The translations under genes and the position numbers were made by a program. The notes under the pieces are model-generated. The model did no database searches, was not told the DNA's origin, and saw only the letters and a list, made by a program, of their open reading frames with translations. This document shows, piece after piece, positions 1 through 6,655 of a stretch of 9,994 nucleotides of DNA (the first letter of the stretch is position 1; each line of letters begins with the position of its first letter). Origin of the DNA: Deltaproteobacteria bacterium. GTDB taxonomy: Bacteria > Desulfobacterota > DSM-4660 > Desulfatiglandales > Desulfatiglandaceae. The DNA is taken from positions 1-9,994 of the forward strand of contig JAFDKD010000061.1 of the NCBI GenBank assembly GCA_019307165.1, written 5' to 3'.

Positions 1-491
1 CTCATGCGGAAAAAATAATTGGCCTCGCGGATGGTGACGGGGGCCGTCTGGTGATCGGGGCACTTGCCGTCCACCAGTTCCCGATCCGTGTAGAATCGCT
101 CGCAGCCGGTGCAATACCGGCCTTCATATTCGCTGAAATAAATGTCCCCGTTCCGGTTGACCCGATCCAAAATGGTGCGGACCGTCTCCTGATGATGGGC
201 GTCCGTGGTCCGGATAAAGTCGTTGTTGGTGATATTGAGCCGGGGCCAGAGGTCCCGAAACAACTGGCTGATGCGGTCAACGTAAGCCTTGGGCGTTTCG
301 CCCGATGCCTCCGCAGCGGCGACGATCTTGTCGCCGTGTTCATCCGTCCCGGTCAGGAAATATGTTTCGCAGCCGCTGATCCGGTGATACCGGTTCATGG
401 TGTCCGCCACAATGGTGGAATAGGCGTGCCCGATGTGAGGCTCGGCGTTCACATAGTAGATGGGTGTCGTGATGTAGAATCGCTTGGTCAA
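1..491 (-). CDS. metG: Methionyl-tRNA synthetase, N-terminal part (truncated by window edge)
   Basis: Charges tRNA-Met with methionine in the cytoplasm; class I aminoacyl-tRNA synthetase. About 163 codons are present. Near the start, FYITTPIYYVN is followed by PHIGHAYS, whose HIGH motif (residues 19-22) binds ATP. TGTDEHGDK follows, then FIRTTDAHH, both diagnostic of MetRS. A zinc-knuckle insertion is seen at Cys127/Cys130 and Cys144/His147 (CxxC...CxxH). The KMSKS loop and anticodon domain lie beyond the left edge. The start chosen is TTG at 491, giving MTKRFYI. The GGAG upstream is 15 nt from this TTG, which is long, and an in-frame ATT three codons earlier sits 6 nt from it, so the exact start is open. 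The gene begins 4 bp after ricT stops and is the last visible gene of the tmk operon. Identity is very secure; only the start is uncertain. Confidence 0.95.
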   Translation of the reverse strand, partial: MTKRFYITTPIYYVNAEPHIGHAYSTIVADTMNRYHRISGCETYFLTGTDEHGDKIVAAAEASGETPKAYVDRISQLFRDLWPRLNITNNDFIRTTDAHHQETVRTILDRVNRNGDIYFSEYEGRYCTGCERFYTDRELVDGKCPDHQTAPVTIREANYFFRM

Positions 492-495
492 CGGC

Positions 496-1323
496 TTAAT
501 GGTTAACTCCTTTTTTCTTGAAAGGACCGGCTTTAATGATGTCGGACGGCCGGATTTCAGCCTCTTCGCCCGAGTCCAGAGAGACGGTCACATTTTCCCT
601 TAGCACGTTCTGGCGTACCACCTTGCCCTCTCCCTGCCGGGTCACCACCCGCTTCCCGATTTTGGGAAGGGTCTTCTTGATTTTTTCATAATAGCCGTGT
701 TCGTAACCCAGGCAGCACATGAGCCTGCCGCACATCCCGGATATCTTTCCCGGGTTGAGAGAGAGAAACTGCTCTTTGGCCATTTTAATGGTGACGGGCG
801 CGAAATTATTCATATAGGTGGCACAGCACAGGGGGCGGCCGCATATGCCGAGCCCGCCCACCATCTTCGCCTGATGGCGGACGCCGATCTGCCGCATCTC
901 TATGCGGGTCCGGAACTGCCGAACCAGGTCCTTGACCAGCGCCCGAAAGTCCACCCTGCCGTCCGCCGTAAAATAGACCACGATCTTGCTCCCGTCAAAG
1001 CGCCTCTCCACGGCAACCAGGCACATGGGGAGCGAGCGGTCCTTTATTCTCCGGTAGCAGAAGCTGTAGACGTCGTCCTCCACCCGACAGCTCTTCTCGT
1101 ACTGATCCACTTCATCGGCGGTGGCGAGTCGAAACACCTTTTTCAGGGAGCGTTCCGCGGCGCTCTGGGGCGCATTTTTGGCTTCGGTGCACACACAGCC
1201 CACGGCCGGCCCCTTTTCCGTGATAACCATCACCTTGTCGCCCTTGCTCAGCACAAAGTGCCCGGAGTCAAAGTCATAGACTTTTCCCTGATTTCTGAAT
1301 TGAATACCGACTATCCGATTCAT
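496..1323 (-). CDS. ricT: PSP1 domain protein, RicT/YaaT family
   Basis: A 275-residue member of the PSP1/RicT family. In Bacillus subtilis RicT (YaaT) joins RicA and RicF in a 4Fe-4S complex that tunes RNase Y, and it affects sporulation and competence. The role in this kind of organism is not established. The middle of the protein holds two cysteine clusters: ICGRPLCC (Cys161, Cys166, Cys167) and MCGRLMCCLGYE (Cys198, Cys203, Cys204). These are the characteristic cysteines of the family and likely bind an iron-sulfur cluster. The C-terminal part (about 215-268) is a small basic-to-acidic beta domain ending in a lysine-rich tail. The ATG start at 1323 fits the conserved N-terminal IVGIQFRNQGKVYDF segment; a weak GAGG lies 11 nt upstream. 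It sits between holB (16 bp gap) and metG (4 bp gap), the same neighbourhood as the Firmicutes holB-yaaT locus. Family assignment is firm; function is by homology only. Confidence 0.9.
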   Translation of the reverse strand: MNRIVGIQFRNQGKVYDFDSGHFVLSKGDKVMVITEKGPAVGCVCTEAKNAPQSAAERSLKKVFRLATADEVDQYEKSCRVEDDVYSFCYRRIKDRSLPMCLVAVERRFDGSKIVVYFTADGRVDFRALVKDLVRQFRTRIEMRQIGVRHQAKMVGGLGICGRPLCCATYMNNFAPVTIKMAKEQFLSLNPGKISGMCGRLMCCLGYEHGYYEKIKKTLPKIGKRVVTRQGEGKVVRQNVLRENVTVSLDSGEEAEIRPSDIIKAGPFKKKGVNH

Positions 1324-1339
1324 AAAAACATCGACCTCG

Positions 1340-2377
1340 TCAAGGTCGTTCCTCCGTACCGACCAACCGCCTTAACCTCAGCGCGGTATCGGCCATGACC
1401 AGCTTCGGGTTTCTCAGAATGCGCAGGTCCCGGTCCGCCCGGTCCAATGCATCGACGCTTTCAACCAAATTTTTTATTATATATGTTTCCACCACGCTTT
1501 TCAACCGGCGAGAAAAATCCATATTGATCAGGAGGTTTTCGGGCCCCTCCGCCTTGCACAACATCAAGTCCCGGTACCAACTCCGCCATGTGCTTACCAG
1601 GTCCAGTATACCGGGCTCGGTGCCGCCGGCGCTGAAGCCGCCTGTCTTTTCCCCAGCGGCAAGACCCAGGGCCATATCCACGGCTTCGATGTTCGAGAGT
1701 GCAGGGAGTTTTGTCACGCCCAGCAGCCATTTTTCCCGCTTTTCCAAAAAGTCGCCCCCCTGCATGAGAAGGGCGCGCCCCAGACTGCCGCCCGAAATCC
1801 GGCCCAGCACCTCGGCCTTTTCCGGGTCTTCCCCTTTCTCCCCGGTCAACCAATGGGCAATATCGCCGGTCGACAGCGGCTGGAAAGAGACCCGTTGACA
1901 GCGGGAGACCGTCGTGGGCAGCAGATCGAGGGGTTCGGTGGCGTTGAGGATAATGACATTGGCGGGAGGGGGTTCTTCCAGCGTCTTCAGAAACGAATTG
2001 GCCGCCTCGCCGGTCATGGTCTCCGCCTGCCTGAACACGCATACGCGATATTTGCCTACCGCCGGGGCAAAGCCCAGCATCCGGTTGAATTCCCTGACCT
2101 GATCGATCTTAATGTTCTTCCCTTCGGGTTCGATAACCAGAAAATCGGGGAACCGTCCACCGGCGATCTGGCGGCACGCCGGGCATTGGCCGCAACCCTC
2201 GTGGTCCCGGGGCTCGCCGCAGTTGAGCGCCATGGCCATGGCCATGGCCATGGTGGTCTTGCCCACGCCCGGCATCCCGGTAAACAGGTACGCGTGGGGG
2301 ATTTTTTTGCCGGCCAGGACCTTTTTCAGGAACTGCTTCGGTTTTTCCTGCCCCAGTATGTGAGAAAAACCCGCCAA
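1340..2377 (-). CDS. holB: DNA polymerase III delta' subunit
   Basis: Clamp-loader ATPase-fold subunit that, with delta and tau/gamma, loads the beta sliding clamp during replication. The protein has 345 residues, full length for the family. After FSHILGQEKPKQFL come a P-loop GMPGVGKTT (34-42), a zinc-binding cysteine set (Cys53, Cys62, Cys65, Cys68), and FLKTLEEPP (129-137). Next is TTVSRCQ (155-161), carrying the SRC arginine motif. The Walker B region reads CVFRQAETM instead of a DEAD/DEAE-type box, normal for delta' proteins, which often do not hydrolyse ATP. The helix after the P-loop is MAMAMAMA, encoded by a hexamer repeat. The start is TTG at 2377; an AGGGGAG run lies 10 nt upstream, inside the end of tmk. 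Six bases separate it from tmk, so translation is probably coupled. Identity is secure. Confidence 0.93.
   Translation of the reverse strand: MAGFSHILGQEKPKQFLKKVLAGKKIPHAYLFTGMPGVGKTTMAMAMAMALNCGEPRDHEGCGQCPACRQIAGGRFPDFLVIEPEGKNIKIDQVREFNRMLGFAPAVGKYRVCVFRQAETMTGEAANSFLKTLEEPPPANVIILNATEPLDLLPTTVSRCQRVSFQPLSTGDIAHWLTGEKGEDPEKAEVLGRISGGSLGRALLMQGGDFLEKREKWLLGVTKLPALSNIEAVDMALGLAAGEKTGGFSAGGTEPGILDLVSTWRSWYRDLMLCKAEGPENLLINMDFSRRLKSVVETYIIKNLVESVDALDRADRDLRILRNPKLVMADTALRLRRLVGTEERP
2231..2254 (-). repeat. CATGGC hexamer tandem repeat inside holB
   Basis: Four consecutive copies of CATGGC (the last with one mismatch) encode alternating Met-Ala right after the holB P-loop. Because the unit is six bases, gain or loss of a copy would keep the reading frame and change the helix by two residues. 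The spacing from P-loop to the first zinc cysteine equals that of E. coli HolB as I recall it, so there seems to be no net expansion. Confidence 0.85.
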
Positions 2378-2383
2378 AACGGA

Positions 2384-3025
2384 TCAACTCCCCTTCCCCG
2401 GCAAGAACGGCTTCAGGCGCTCGAATATGCGGTCGGCGAGCAGGTCCTCGCTCATGGCCCCGTCCACCACGATGAATCGGCCCGGTTCCTCGCGGGCCAG
2501 GGCAAGGTATCCTTCCCTGACGGCCTCGTGAAATGCCGTCTTTTCCCTTTCAAACCTGTCCTGCCCTTTCTCGCTGGATGTCTCGTTCCGGCTGAGGGCC
2601 CGCCCGAGACCGACATGGACCGGGCAGTCCAGGAGAAGGGTGATATCCGGCCGGGCGCCGTCCGACGCCCGCTCGTTAAGAAGCCCGATCAACTCCGGGT
2701 CCAGGCCCCTGGCGACACCCTGGTACACGGTGGTTGCATCGAAGTAGCGGTCGCACACCACCCACGCTCCCCTTTTCAGGGCCGGGCCGATCACCTCGGC
2801 CACATGCTGAGCCCTGTCCGCTTCGTAAAGCAGCAGTTCGGCCAGGGGCGACAGGTCGCGGTTCCGTGCGTCAAGGAGGATCTTCCGGATGCCCTGCCCC
2901 ACCCGGGTCCCCCCCGGTTCCAAGGTGAGCAGCGCCGGAATACCCGTCGCTTTCAGCCGTACCACGAGCCTTGAGGCCTGTGTGGACTTGCCGCAACCTT
3001 CTATACCCTCCAGTGTGATAAACAC
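2384..3025 (-). CDS. tmk: Thymidylate kinase (dTMP kinase)
   Basis: Phosphorylates dTMP to dTDP with ATP, the last specific step toward dTTP. Using the GTG at 3025 the protein has 213 residues, the family's usual length, and starts MFITLEGIEG as typical Tmk proteins do. Motifs: P-loop GIEGCGKST (7-15); EPGGT (36-40); ADRAQHV (69-75); DRYFDATTVYQG (92-103), the dTMP-binding DRY motif; and an Arg-rich lid (about 142-157) followed by DRFE. The GTG has an AGGAG 5 nt upstream. A longer in-frame TTG start at 3055 lies at the predicted transcription start of the promoter upstream, so it is unlikely. One oddity: the residue before EPGGT is Leu, where many Tmk proteins have Arg (REPGGT). First gene of the tmk-holB-ricT-metG operon. 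Identity is very secure; the start is likely but not proven. Confidence 0.93.
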   Translation of the reverse strand: MFITLEGIEGCGKSTQASRLVVRLKATGIPALLTLEPGGTRVGQGIRKILLDARNRDLSPLAELLLYEADRAQHVAEVIGPALKRGAWVVCDRYFDATTVYQGVARGLDPELIGLLNERASDGARPDITLLLDCPVHVGLGRALSRNETSSEKGQDRFEREKTAFHEAVREGYLALAREEPGRFIVVDGAMSEDLLADRIFERLKPFLPGKGS

Positions 3026-3030
3026 ATTGA

Positions 3031-3035
3031 CTCCT
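3031..3035 (-). promoter_or_regulatory. Ribosome binding site deciding the tmk start
   Basis: AGGAG on the minus strand, 5 nt before GTG at 3025. It favours the shorter, family-typical tmk start over the upstream TTG at 3055. Confidence 0.75.
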
Positions 3036-3061
3036 GATTGTTCATGTCCCGTCAATGGCGC

Positions 3062-3090
3062 AGTATAGAGAAAACATCACCTTCGTTCAA
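3062..3090 (-). promoter_or_regulatory. Sigma70-type promoter of the tmk operon
   Basis: On the minus strand TTGAAC (3085-3090) and TATACT (3062-3067) are separated by exactly 17 bp, four of six and five of six matches to the consensus boxes. Transcription would begin near 3055, leaving a leader of about 30 nt before the tmk GTG. No other good promoter is seen inside the four-gene cluster. Confidence 0.7.
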
Positions 3091-3331
3091 GGAACAAAGC
3101 ACGACTTAAACCTGCCGTCTATCTGAGCATCGGCGTTTCGTGCTGCGCTTCGCGATTAGAGGTTAGACCCGGCTTCGCTAAGGGGCAGCTACGCCGCGGC
3201 AGTCAGGTGTCAGCGCCGCCTCCGGTCTGGGGGACGGCCCCGCCCAAGGACGGCGGGATCTCCGCTCCGCTCCGACAAGTCTGATCATGGAAAAAACGTT
3301 CCCTTGATCCCCATAAGCTTCCATCCAGCTT

Positions 3332-3349
3332 CCCCCTTTACAAAGGGGG
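3332..3349. repeat. Extragenic palindrome CCCCCTTT-AC-AAAGGGGG
   Basis: Two perfect 8-base arms around a 2-base centre. Similar C5T3/A3G5 palindromes are a familiar type of dispersed intergenic repeat in several bacterial groups. Only one copy is present in the window, so the repeat status is inferred. Confidence 0.55.
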
Positions 3350-3482
3350 GAGCGTGCAAAGCAACCCGCAACCCTGAACCTTTGAACTCTACGAAGTTAC
3401 ACAAGAGGTGTCAGGAAAACAATGTCAACTGAATTTGGTTATATCAATACTTGGAGTTACACTGCCGGCACCTGACGAAGAT

Positions 3483-3501
3483 CCCGCCGTTGTTGGGCGG
3501 G
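3483..3501. repeat. REP-like GC hairpin
   Basis: CCCGCC (3483-3488) pairs with GGCGGG (3496-3501) across a 7-base loop. It lies in an extragenic stretch with recurring CAGGTGTCAG/CACCTGAC words, as in REP-type elements. No T-run follows, so it is not an intrinsic terminator. Confidence 0.4.
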
Positions 3502-3634
3502 GAACACTGGAACCTGAAACTATTATTTCCCCCCGTCCCATTGTTCCCTGCTTTCCGACCTTGCTTTTCTTTGTTTAAATCCTGCTTTTCCTGTTATCCT
3601 GTCAAAAATTCTTTTCTCTTTTTTTTGGAACTAT

Positions 3635-3641
3635 AAGGAGG
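3635..3641 (+). promoter_or_regulatory. Strong ribosome binding site of the amidase gene
   Basis: AAGGAGG, fully complementary to the 16S rRNA tail, 9 nt before the ATG at 3651. It is preceded by a pyrimidine-rich leader. Confidence 0.85.
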
Positions 3642-3650
3642 ACCGTCTTC

Positions 3651-5057
3651 ATGGAATCCGTATGGTATGACAGCGCAATAGAACTGGCGAAAAAAATCCG
3701 TTCCCGGGATCTCTCCCCCGTTGAACTCGTGGAAGCGACCCTCGGACGCATTGAGGCCGTCAACCCGAAAATCAACGCCATTGTGGCACTCAGGGCAGAG
3801 GAGGCCCTGGCCGAGGCCAAGGCCCTGGCCGAACGAATGGCTGCGGGCGAAGATGCGGGCCCGCTTGCCGGGATACCCTTTGCCGTCAAGGACCTGGAGG
3901 ATACGGCGGGCATGGTCACCAGCTTCGGTTCGGTCCCCTTCAAGGACAATCTGGTTAAAAACGATTCCGTTCAAGTCGGCCGCCTCAAGCGGGCCGGCGC
4001 CATCGTGGTGGGAAAGACCAACAGCCCGGAGTTCGGGTTCACGGGATTTCCCAAAAACCGGCTATACGGCGTCACACGCAATCCTTGGAATTTGGATCGC
4101 ACGCCGGGCGGGTCCAGCGGAGGCGCCGCCGCCGCGGTGGCCGCCGGCATGGTGCCGCTGGCCACGGGATCGGATGCGGGGGGTTCCATCCGCATACCGG
4201 CCAGCTATTCGGGGTGTTTCGGTTTCAAGCCCACGTACGGCCGCATCCACCTGGGGCCCTTTGACCCGCTCACGACCACCCGGACCTGGACCCTCGGGCC
4301 CCTGACCCGGACCGTCTCCGATGCGGCCCTTTATATGGATGTGGCGTGCGGGTATCATCCCGCGGACCCCGATTCCCTGCCCCGGCCGGAGGTATCGTAC
4401 CTCGGCACGCTGGACCGGATGCTCCCCCCGTTAAAAATCGGGTTCAGCACGGACCTGGGTTATGCCCGGGTGCAGCGTGATGTTGCCGCGATCGGTGAAG
4501 ACGCGCTCAAGACCTTCGAGGAAATGGGACACCGCGTAGAGTTATGGGACGGGCAACTGCCCGAGGTGAGCAAGGCGTGGTCCGAGTTGATGGGCGTGGA
4601 ACTTTACGGGCAGCTTTATGACAATCTGGAACAGGTTCGGTCCCAGCTGGGGCGCTCGATGATGGCGGCCGTGGATCATGCCCGGGACCTGCCCGCGGAA
4701 GAACACGTATTTAATCTGAAACTCCGGACGGCCCTCAACCGGGCGCTTCTGTCATTTTTCGACACATACGACCTCCTGATCACCCCGACCATGCCCACCG
4801 AGGCCTTCGGGGCCGAAGGGCCGCCTCCGACGGAAATCGACGGGCATCCCATTCCGATTCTCCTGGCCGTGGCATTCACCTATCCCTTCAACCTGTCCGG
4901 GCACCCGGCCGCGACGGTCCGCGCAGGGCTGACCGAATCCGGGCTTCCCGCGGGACTTCAGATCGTGGGCCCCAGGCACAGGGACGACCTGGTGCTGCGG
5001 GTCGCCCATGCGTTTGAACAGGCCCGGCCCTGGAACGATCATTGGCCGGAACTCTGA
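3651..5057 (+). CDS. Amidase signature family hydrolase
   Basis: A 468-residue amidase-signature enzyme that hydrolyses a carboxamide (or related C-N bond) by a Ser-cisSer-Lys triad. The triad is visible: Lys80 in FAVKDLEDTAG, Ser155 in TPGGSSGGA, and the nucleophile Ser179 in GSDAGGSIRIP. The glycine-rich signature core runs from about 145 to 195, and the C-terminal part carries the usual FNLSGHPAATV segment and an ALNRALLSFFDTYDLLITPTM-type region. Length fits the family. It is not obviously GatA: no gatB or gatC is next to it and the sequence reads more like catabolic amidases or 6-aminohexanoate-type hydrolases. The substrate cannot be told from sequence. It stands alone on the plus strand and converges on the ATPase gene 55 bp away, with no strong terminator between. 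The ATG start is fixed by the AAGGAGG. Family is certain; substrate unknown. Confidence 0.93.
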   Translation: MESVWYDSAIELAKKIRSRDLSPVELVEATLGRIEAVNPKINAIVALRAEEALAEAKALAERMAAGEDAGPLAGIPFAVKDLEDTAGMVTSFGSVPFKDNLVKNDSVQVGRLKRAGAIVVGKTNSPEFGFTGFPKNRLYGVTRNPWNLDRTPGGSSGGAAAAVAAGMVPLATGSDAGGSIRIPASYSGCFGFKPTYGRIHLGPFDPLTTTRTWTLGPLTRTVSDAALYMDVACGYHPADPDSLPRPEVSYLGTLDRMLPPLKIGFSTDLGYARVQRDVAAIGEDALKTFEEMGHRVELWDGQLPEVSKAWSELMGVELYGQLYDNLEQVRSQLGRSMMAAVDHARDLPAEEHVFNLKLRTALNRALLSFFDTYDLLITPTMPTEAFGAEGPPPTEIDGHPIPILLAVAFTYPFNLSGHPAATVRAGLTESGLPAGLQIVGPRHRDDLVLRVAHAFEQARPWNDHWPEL

Positions 5058-5112
5058 TTTTAAATGACAGCGATAACCTAATACAGCTCCCGACCATGCG
5101 TGAAGCGGGATG

Positions 5113-6255
5113 TCACGCAAACTCGTCTTTCCACAAGCCGGCCAGGAACTTATTCCAGGGTAGGGTCAGGATATCATTCGTACGGGCGCTTACCGGGTCC
5201 TGACTGACCAGAACGAAATGCTGAAATACGCCTTCCTCTCTTAAATACGTCAAACCTTTTAAATCGTTTCGCGTGACTCTTTTGGATGCTTTCACCTCTA
5301 TCGCTGTCTTGGCGCCCAAAAGGAAGTCCACTTCGTGACCGTTTTTCGATCTCCAGTACGCAAGAGGAAGTTTTTTTCGCCTGTAACTCAGGTATGCCCG
5401 CAATTCCATGGCGATAAATTGTTCGAAGCTTTTTCCGTACAGGTCGGAATTGCGATCCAGCGATTCGGTCCCGGCCAGCATGTGCGTCACGCCGGGGTCA
5501 AAGAAATAAAATTTCCCGGTCTTGATGGCCTTACGCTTTTTGGATGCCGTCCATGCGGGCAGCAGAAAGCCGACAAGGGTATCCTCAAGGATGCCGACAT
5601 ACTCCGTAACTGTTGAGGGCGGCACCTGGCAGTCATTGGCGAGCTTGGTGAAATTGATCATTTCGCCGTTGGCCAGCGCGATGCTCCTGAGAAAACGCGA
5701 AAAGGGGGGAAGACGCCTTATCAACCCCTCTGCCATAATTTCTTCTTTAAGATACGTATTCACATATGCGTCAAGTTCTTCTTCCGGGTAATTGCTCAGG
5801 TATACGGCGGGCATACCCCCATATCTCAGGTAGCGGTCCAAATCGAAATCGGGGATCTCTCGATAAATAAGCGGAAACATTCGGGCATCCCAGACACGGC
5901 CTGCCAGGAGGTTGGCTTTGCCCCTTCGAAGCTTTCGCGCGCTTGAACCCGTGAGTAAAAATGTGATGCCTCGGGTTTCGATGAGTCGATGAACTTCATT
6001 GAGAAGTTCCGGAATGCGCTGAATTTCGTCAATAACGACGATATCGGTAGGCGCAGCGGCAATGAGGGCCGCTAACTCGTTCGGATTGGCGGATAAGTCC
6101 AGGAAATAACGGGAATCGAGAAGATCGATGACCGTCGCTGTTTTCGCCAGTTGTTGACGGATGAGGGTGGTTTTGCCTGTGGCGCGCGGTCCGAATAGGA
6201 AAAAGGATTTCTTTTCCAGCAAGGGCGCGAGCTGCAGTTGCCGTTCGATTTCCAT
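5113..6255 (-). CDS. AAA_14 / DUF4143 ATP-binding protein
   Basis: A 380-residue cytoplasmic ATPase of the widespread AAA_14 plus DUF4143 type, whose biological role is not known. The N-terminal ATPase has Walker A GPRATGKTT (22-30), Walker B DIVVIDEIQ (71-79) and a sensor-like LLTGSSARKL (100-109). After a linker containing RYGGMPAV (144-151) comes a winged-helix-like stretch (about 198-230). The C-terminal DUF4143 part has EVDFLL (308-313) and AIEVKAS (318-324). The D310...E320-x-K322 pattern is that of a PD-(D/E)XK nuclease-like fold. The ATG at 6255 has only a weak purine-rich upstream signal. Base composition appears lower in GC than the flanking genes, and this family is often carried singly by horizontal transfer; both hint at acquisition. 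It has no operon partner apart from a possible 29-codon ORF 122 bp upstream. Family is certain; function is not. Confidence 0.9.
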   Translation of the reverse strand: MEIERQLQLAPLLEKKSFFLFGPRATGKTTLIRQQLAKTATVIDLLDSRYFLDLSANPNELAALIAAAPTDIVVIDEIQRIPELLNEVHRLIETRGITFLLTGSSARKLRRGKANLLAGRVWDARMFPLIYREIPDFDLDRYLRYGGMPAVYLSNYPEEELDAYVNTYLKEEIMAEGLIRRLPPFSRFLRSIALANGEMINFTKLANDCQVPPSTVTEYVGILEDTLVGFLLPAWTASKKRKAIKTGKFYFFDPGVTHMLAGTESLDRNSDLYGKSFEQFIAMELRAYLSYRRKKLPLAYWRSKNGHEVDFLLGAKTAIEVKASKRVTRNDLKGLTYLREEGVFQHFVLVSQDPVSARTNDILTLPWNKFLAGLWKDEFA

Positions 6256-6273
6256 ACAGCATCTCTATTGTGG

Positions 6274-6287
6274 ATTATCTGGATAAT
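6274..6287. promoter_or_regulatory. Possible operator palindrome upstream of the ATPase gene
   Basis: ATTATC-TG-GATAAT is a perfect 6+2+6 inverted repeat centred about 25 bp before the ATPase ATG. It overlaps a direct repeat of TGGAT. The position suits a repressor site, but no regulator gene is adjacent and the arms are AT-rich, so chance is possible. Confidence 0.3.
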
Positions 6288-6655
6288 TCATATTTTAAAC
6301 GCTAATCAGGACGATTTCAAGGAAAATCCGTGTATGGGAAAAACGGGTTGTTTAGATGCGGCGCGCTTTTTCTCCCTTCATCCGAAAAAACCACCGCCGC
6401 TGATGTTTGAGCAGACTTTTTCCTGCAGCCCCACTCCGGTTTCCATCCTGGCGATGTCTTTGAACATCTTGTCACCTCACATCGAAGCCATATTGCCGTC
6501 ATTCGCCCTTCAAAAACAACCTTTTCTTGCGAAGGTGAAGATATGTGGAGAAAGTGAATGCTCGCCACAGGCTGCCCGCAGAACAAGCCGCGGGGAGACC
6601 TGTTTGCCGGGGTAAGATTTTTCCCGGGCCGAGACCAAAAAGGTCGAACCGGCGG
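6288..6655. other. Intergenic region between ATPase gene and carboxyltransferase terminator
   Basis: About 370 bp without a family-recognisable gene. It contains a 29-codon minus-strand ORF with an excellent ribosome binding site (6378-6467) and a run of hairpins: ACAGG/CCTGT with inner CCCGC/GCGGG (6567-6603), CCGGG/CCCGG (6607-6627) and GACC/GGTC (6633-6645). Longer ORFs crossing it on either strand show no motif, low-complexity composition and no good start, so I do not call them. Confidence 0.45.
6378..6467 (-). CDS. Putative 29-residue peptide
   Basis: A short ORF with a stop at 6378 and an ATG at 6467. GAGGTGA, a seven-base match to the Shine-Dalgarno sequence, lies 4 nt before the ATG, better than most genes here. 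The peptide begins MFKDIARMETG, has a single cysteine at position 19, and ends SGGGFFG. No membrane segment or signal peptide is visible. I do not recognise a family. It lies between the terminator of the carboxyltransferase gene and the ATPase gene on the same strand, so it could be a short gene, a leader peptide, or a chance ORF. Confidence 0.35.
   Translation of the reverse strand: MFKDIARMETGVGLQEKVCSNISGGGFFG

Larger units (their letters stand above)
3091..3634. other. Gene-poor intergenic stretch between tmk promoter and amidase
   Basis: About 540 bp with no convincing gene: the short ORFs here lack family motifs and good start signals. The tmk-proximal half is GC-rich. The amidase-proximal end turns into a pyrimidine-rich tract (3607-3627). 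It holds a perfect C/T-A/G palindrome (3332-3349), a CCCGCC/GGCGGG hairpin (3483-3501), and two copies of AGTTACAC 60 bp apart (3395 and 3455). GGTGTCAGG-like words recur at about 3205 and 3408, with a partial inverse (CACCTGAC) near 3469. This patchwork resembles dispersed extragenic repeat DNA rather than decayed coding sequence. No clear intrinsic terminator is seen. Confidence 0.5.

Noticed and set aside
1853..2974. A 373-codon open frame on the plus strand across holB and tmk
   Set aside because: It is antisense to two well-supported genes, has no family motifs, and its composition (His/Gly/Arg-rich, HGHGHGHG from the hexamer) is that of a GC-rich shadow frame.
3026..3055. TTG at 3055 as the tmk start
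   Set aside because: It falls at the predicted transcription start and would add ten residues not typical of Tmk; the GTG at 3025 has an AGGAG at ideal spacing.
3451..3636. 61-codon plus-strand ORF ahead of the amidase
   Set aside because: Encoded by the pyrimidine-rich leader, rich in Phe/Leu/Ser/Pro by composition alone, no RBS, and runs into the amidase ribosome binding site.
5098..5118. GCGTGA/TCACGC inverted repeat between amidase and ATPase as a terminator
   Set aside because: Six-base stem, nine-base loop, no T-run on either side, and it overlaps the ATPase stop codon.
6480..6655. Riboswitch upstream of the small ORF
   Set aside because: The hairpins do not contain the conserved words I know for TPP, cobalamin, c-di-GMP, Moco or glycine riboswitches.
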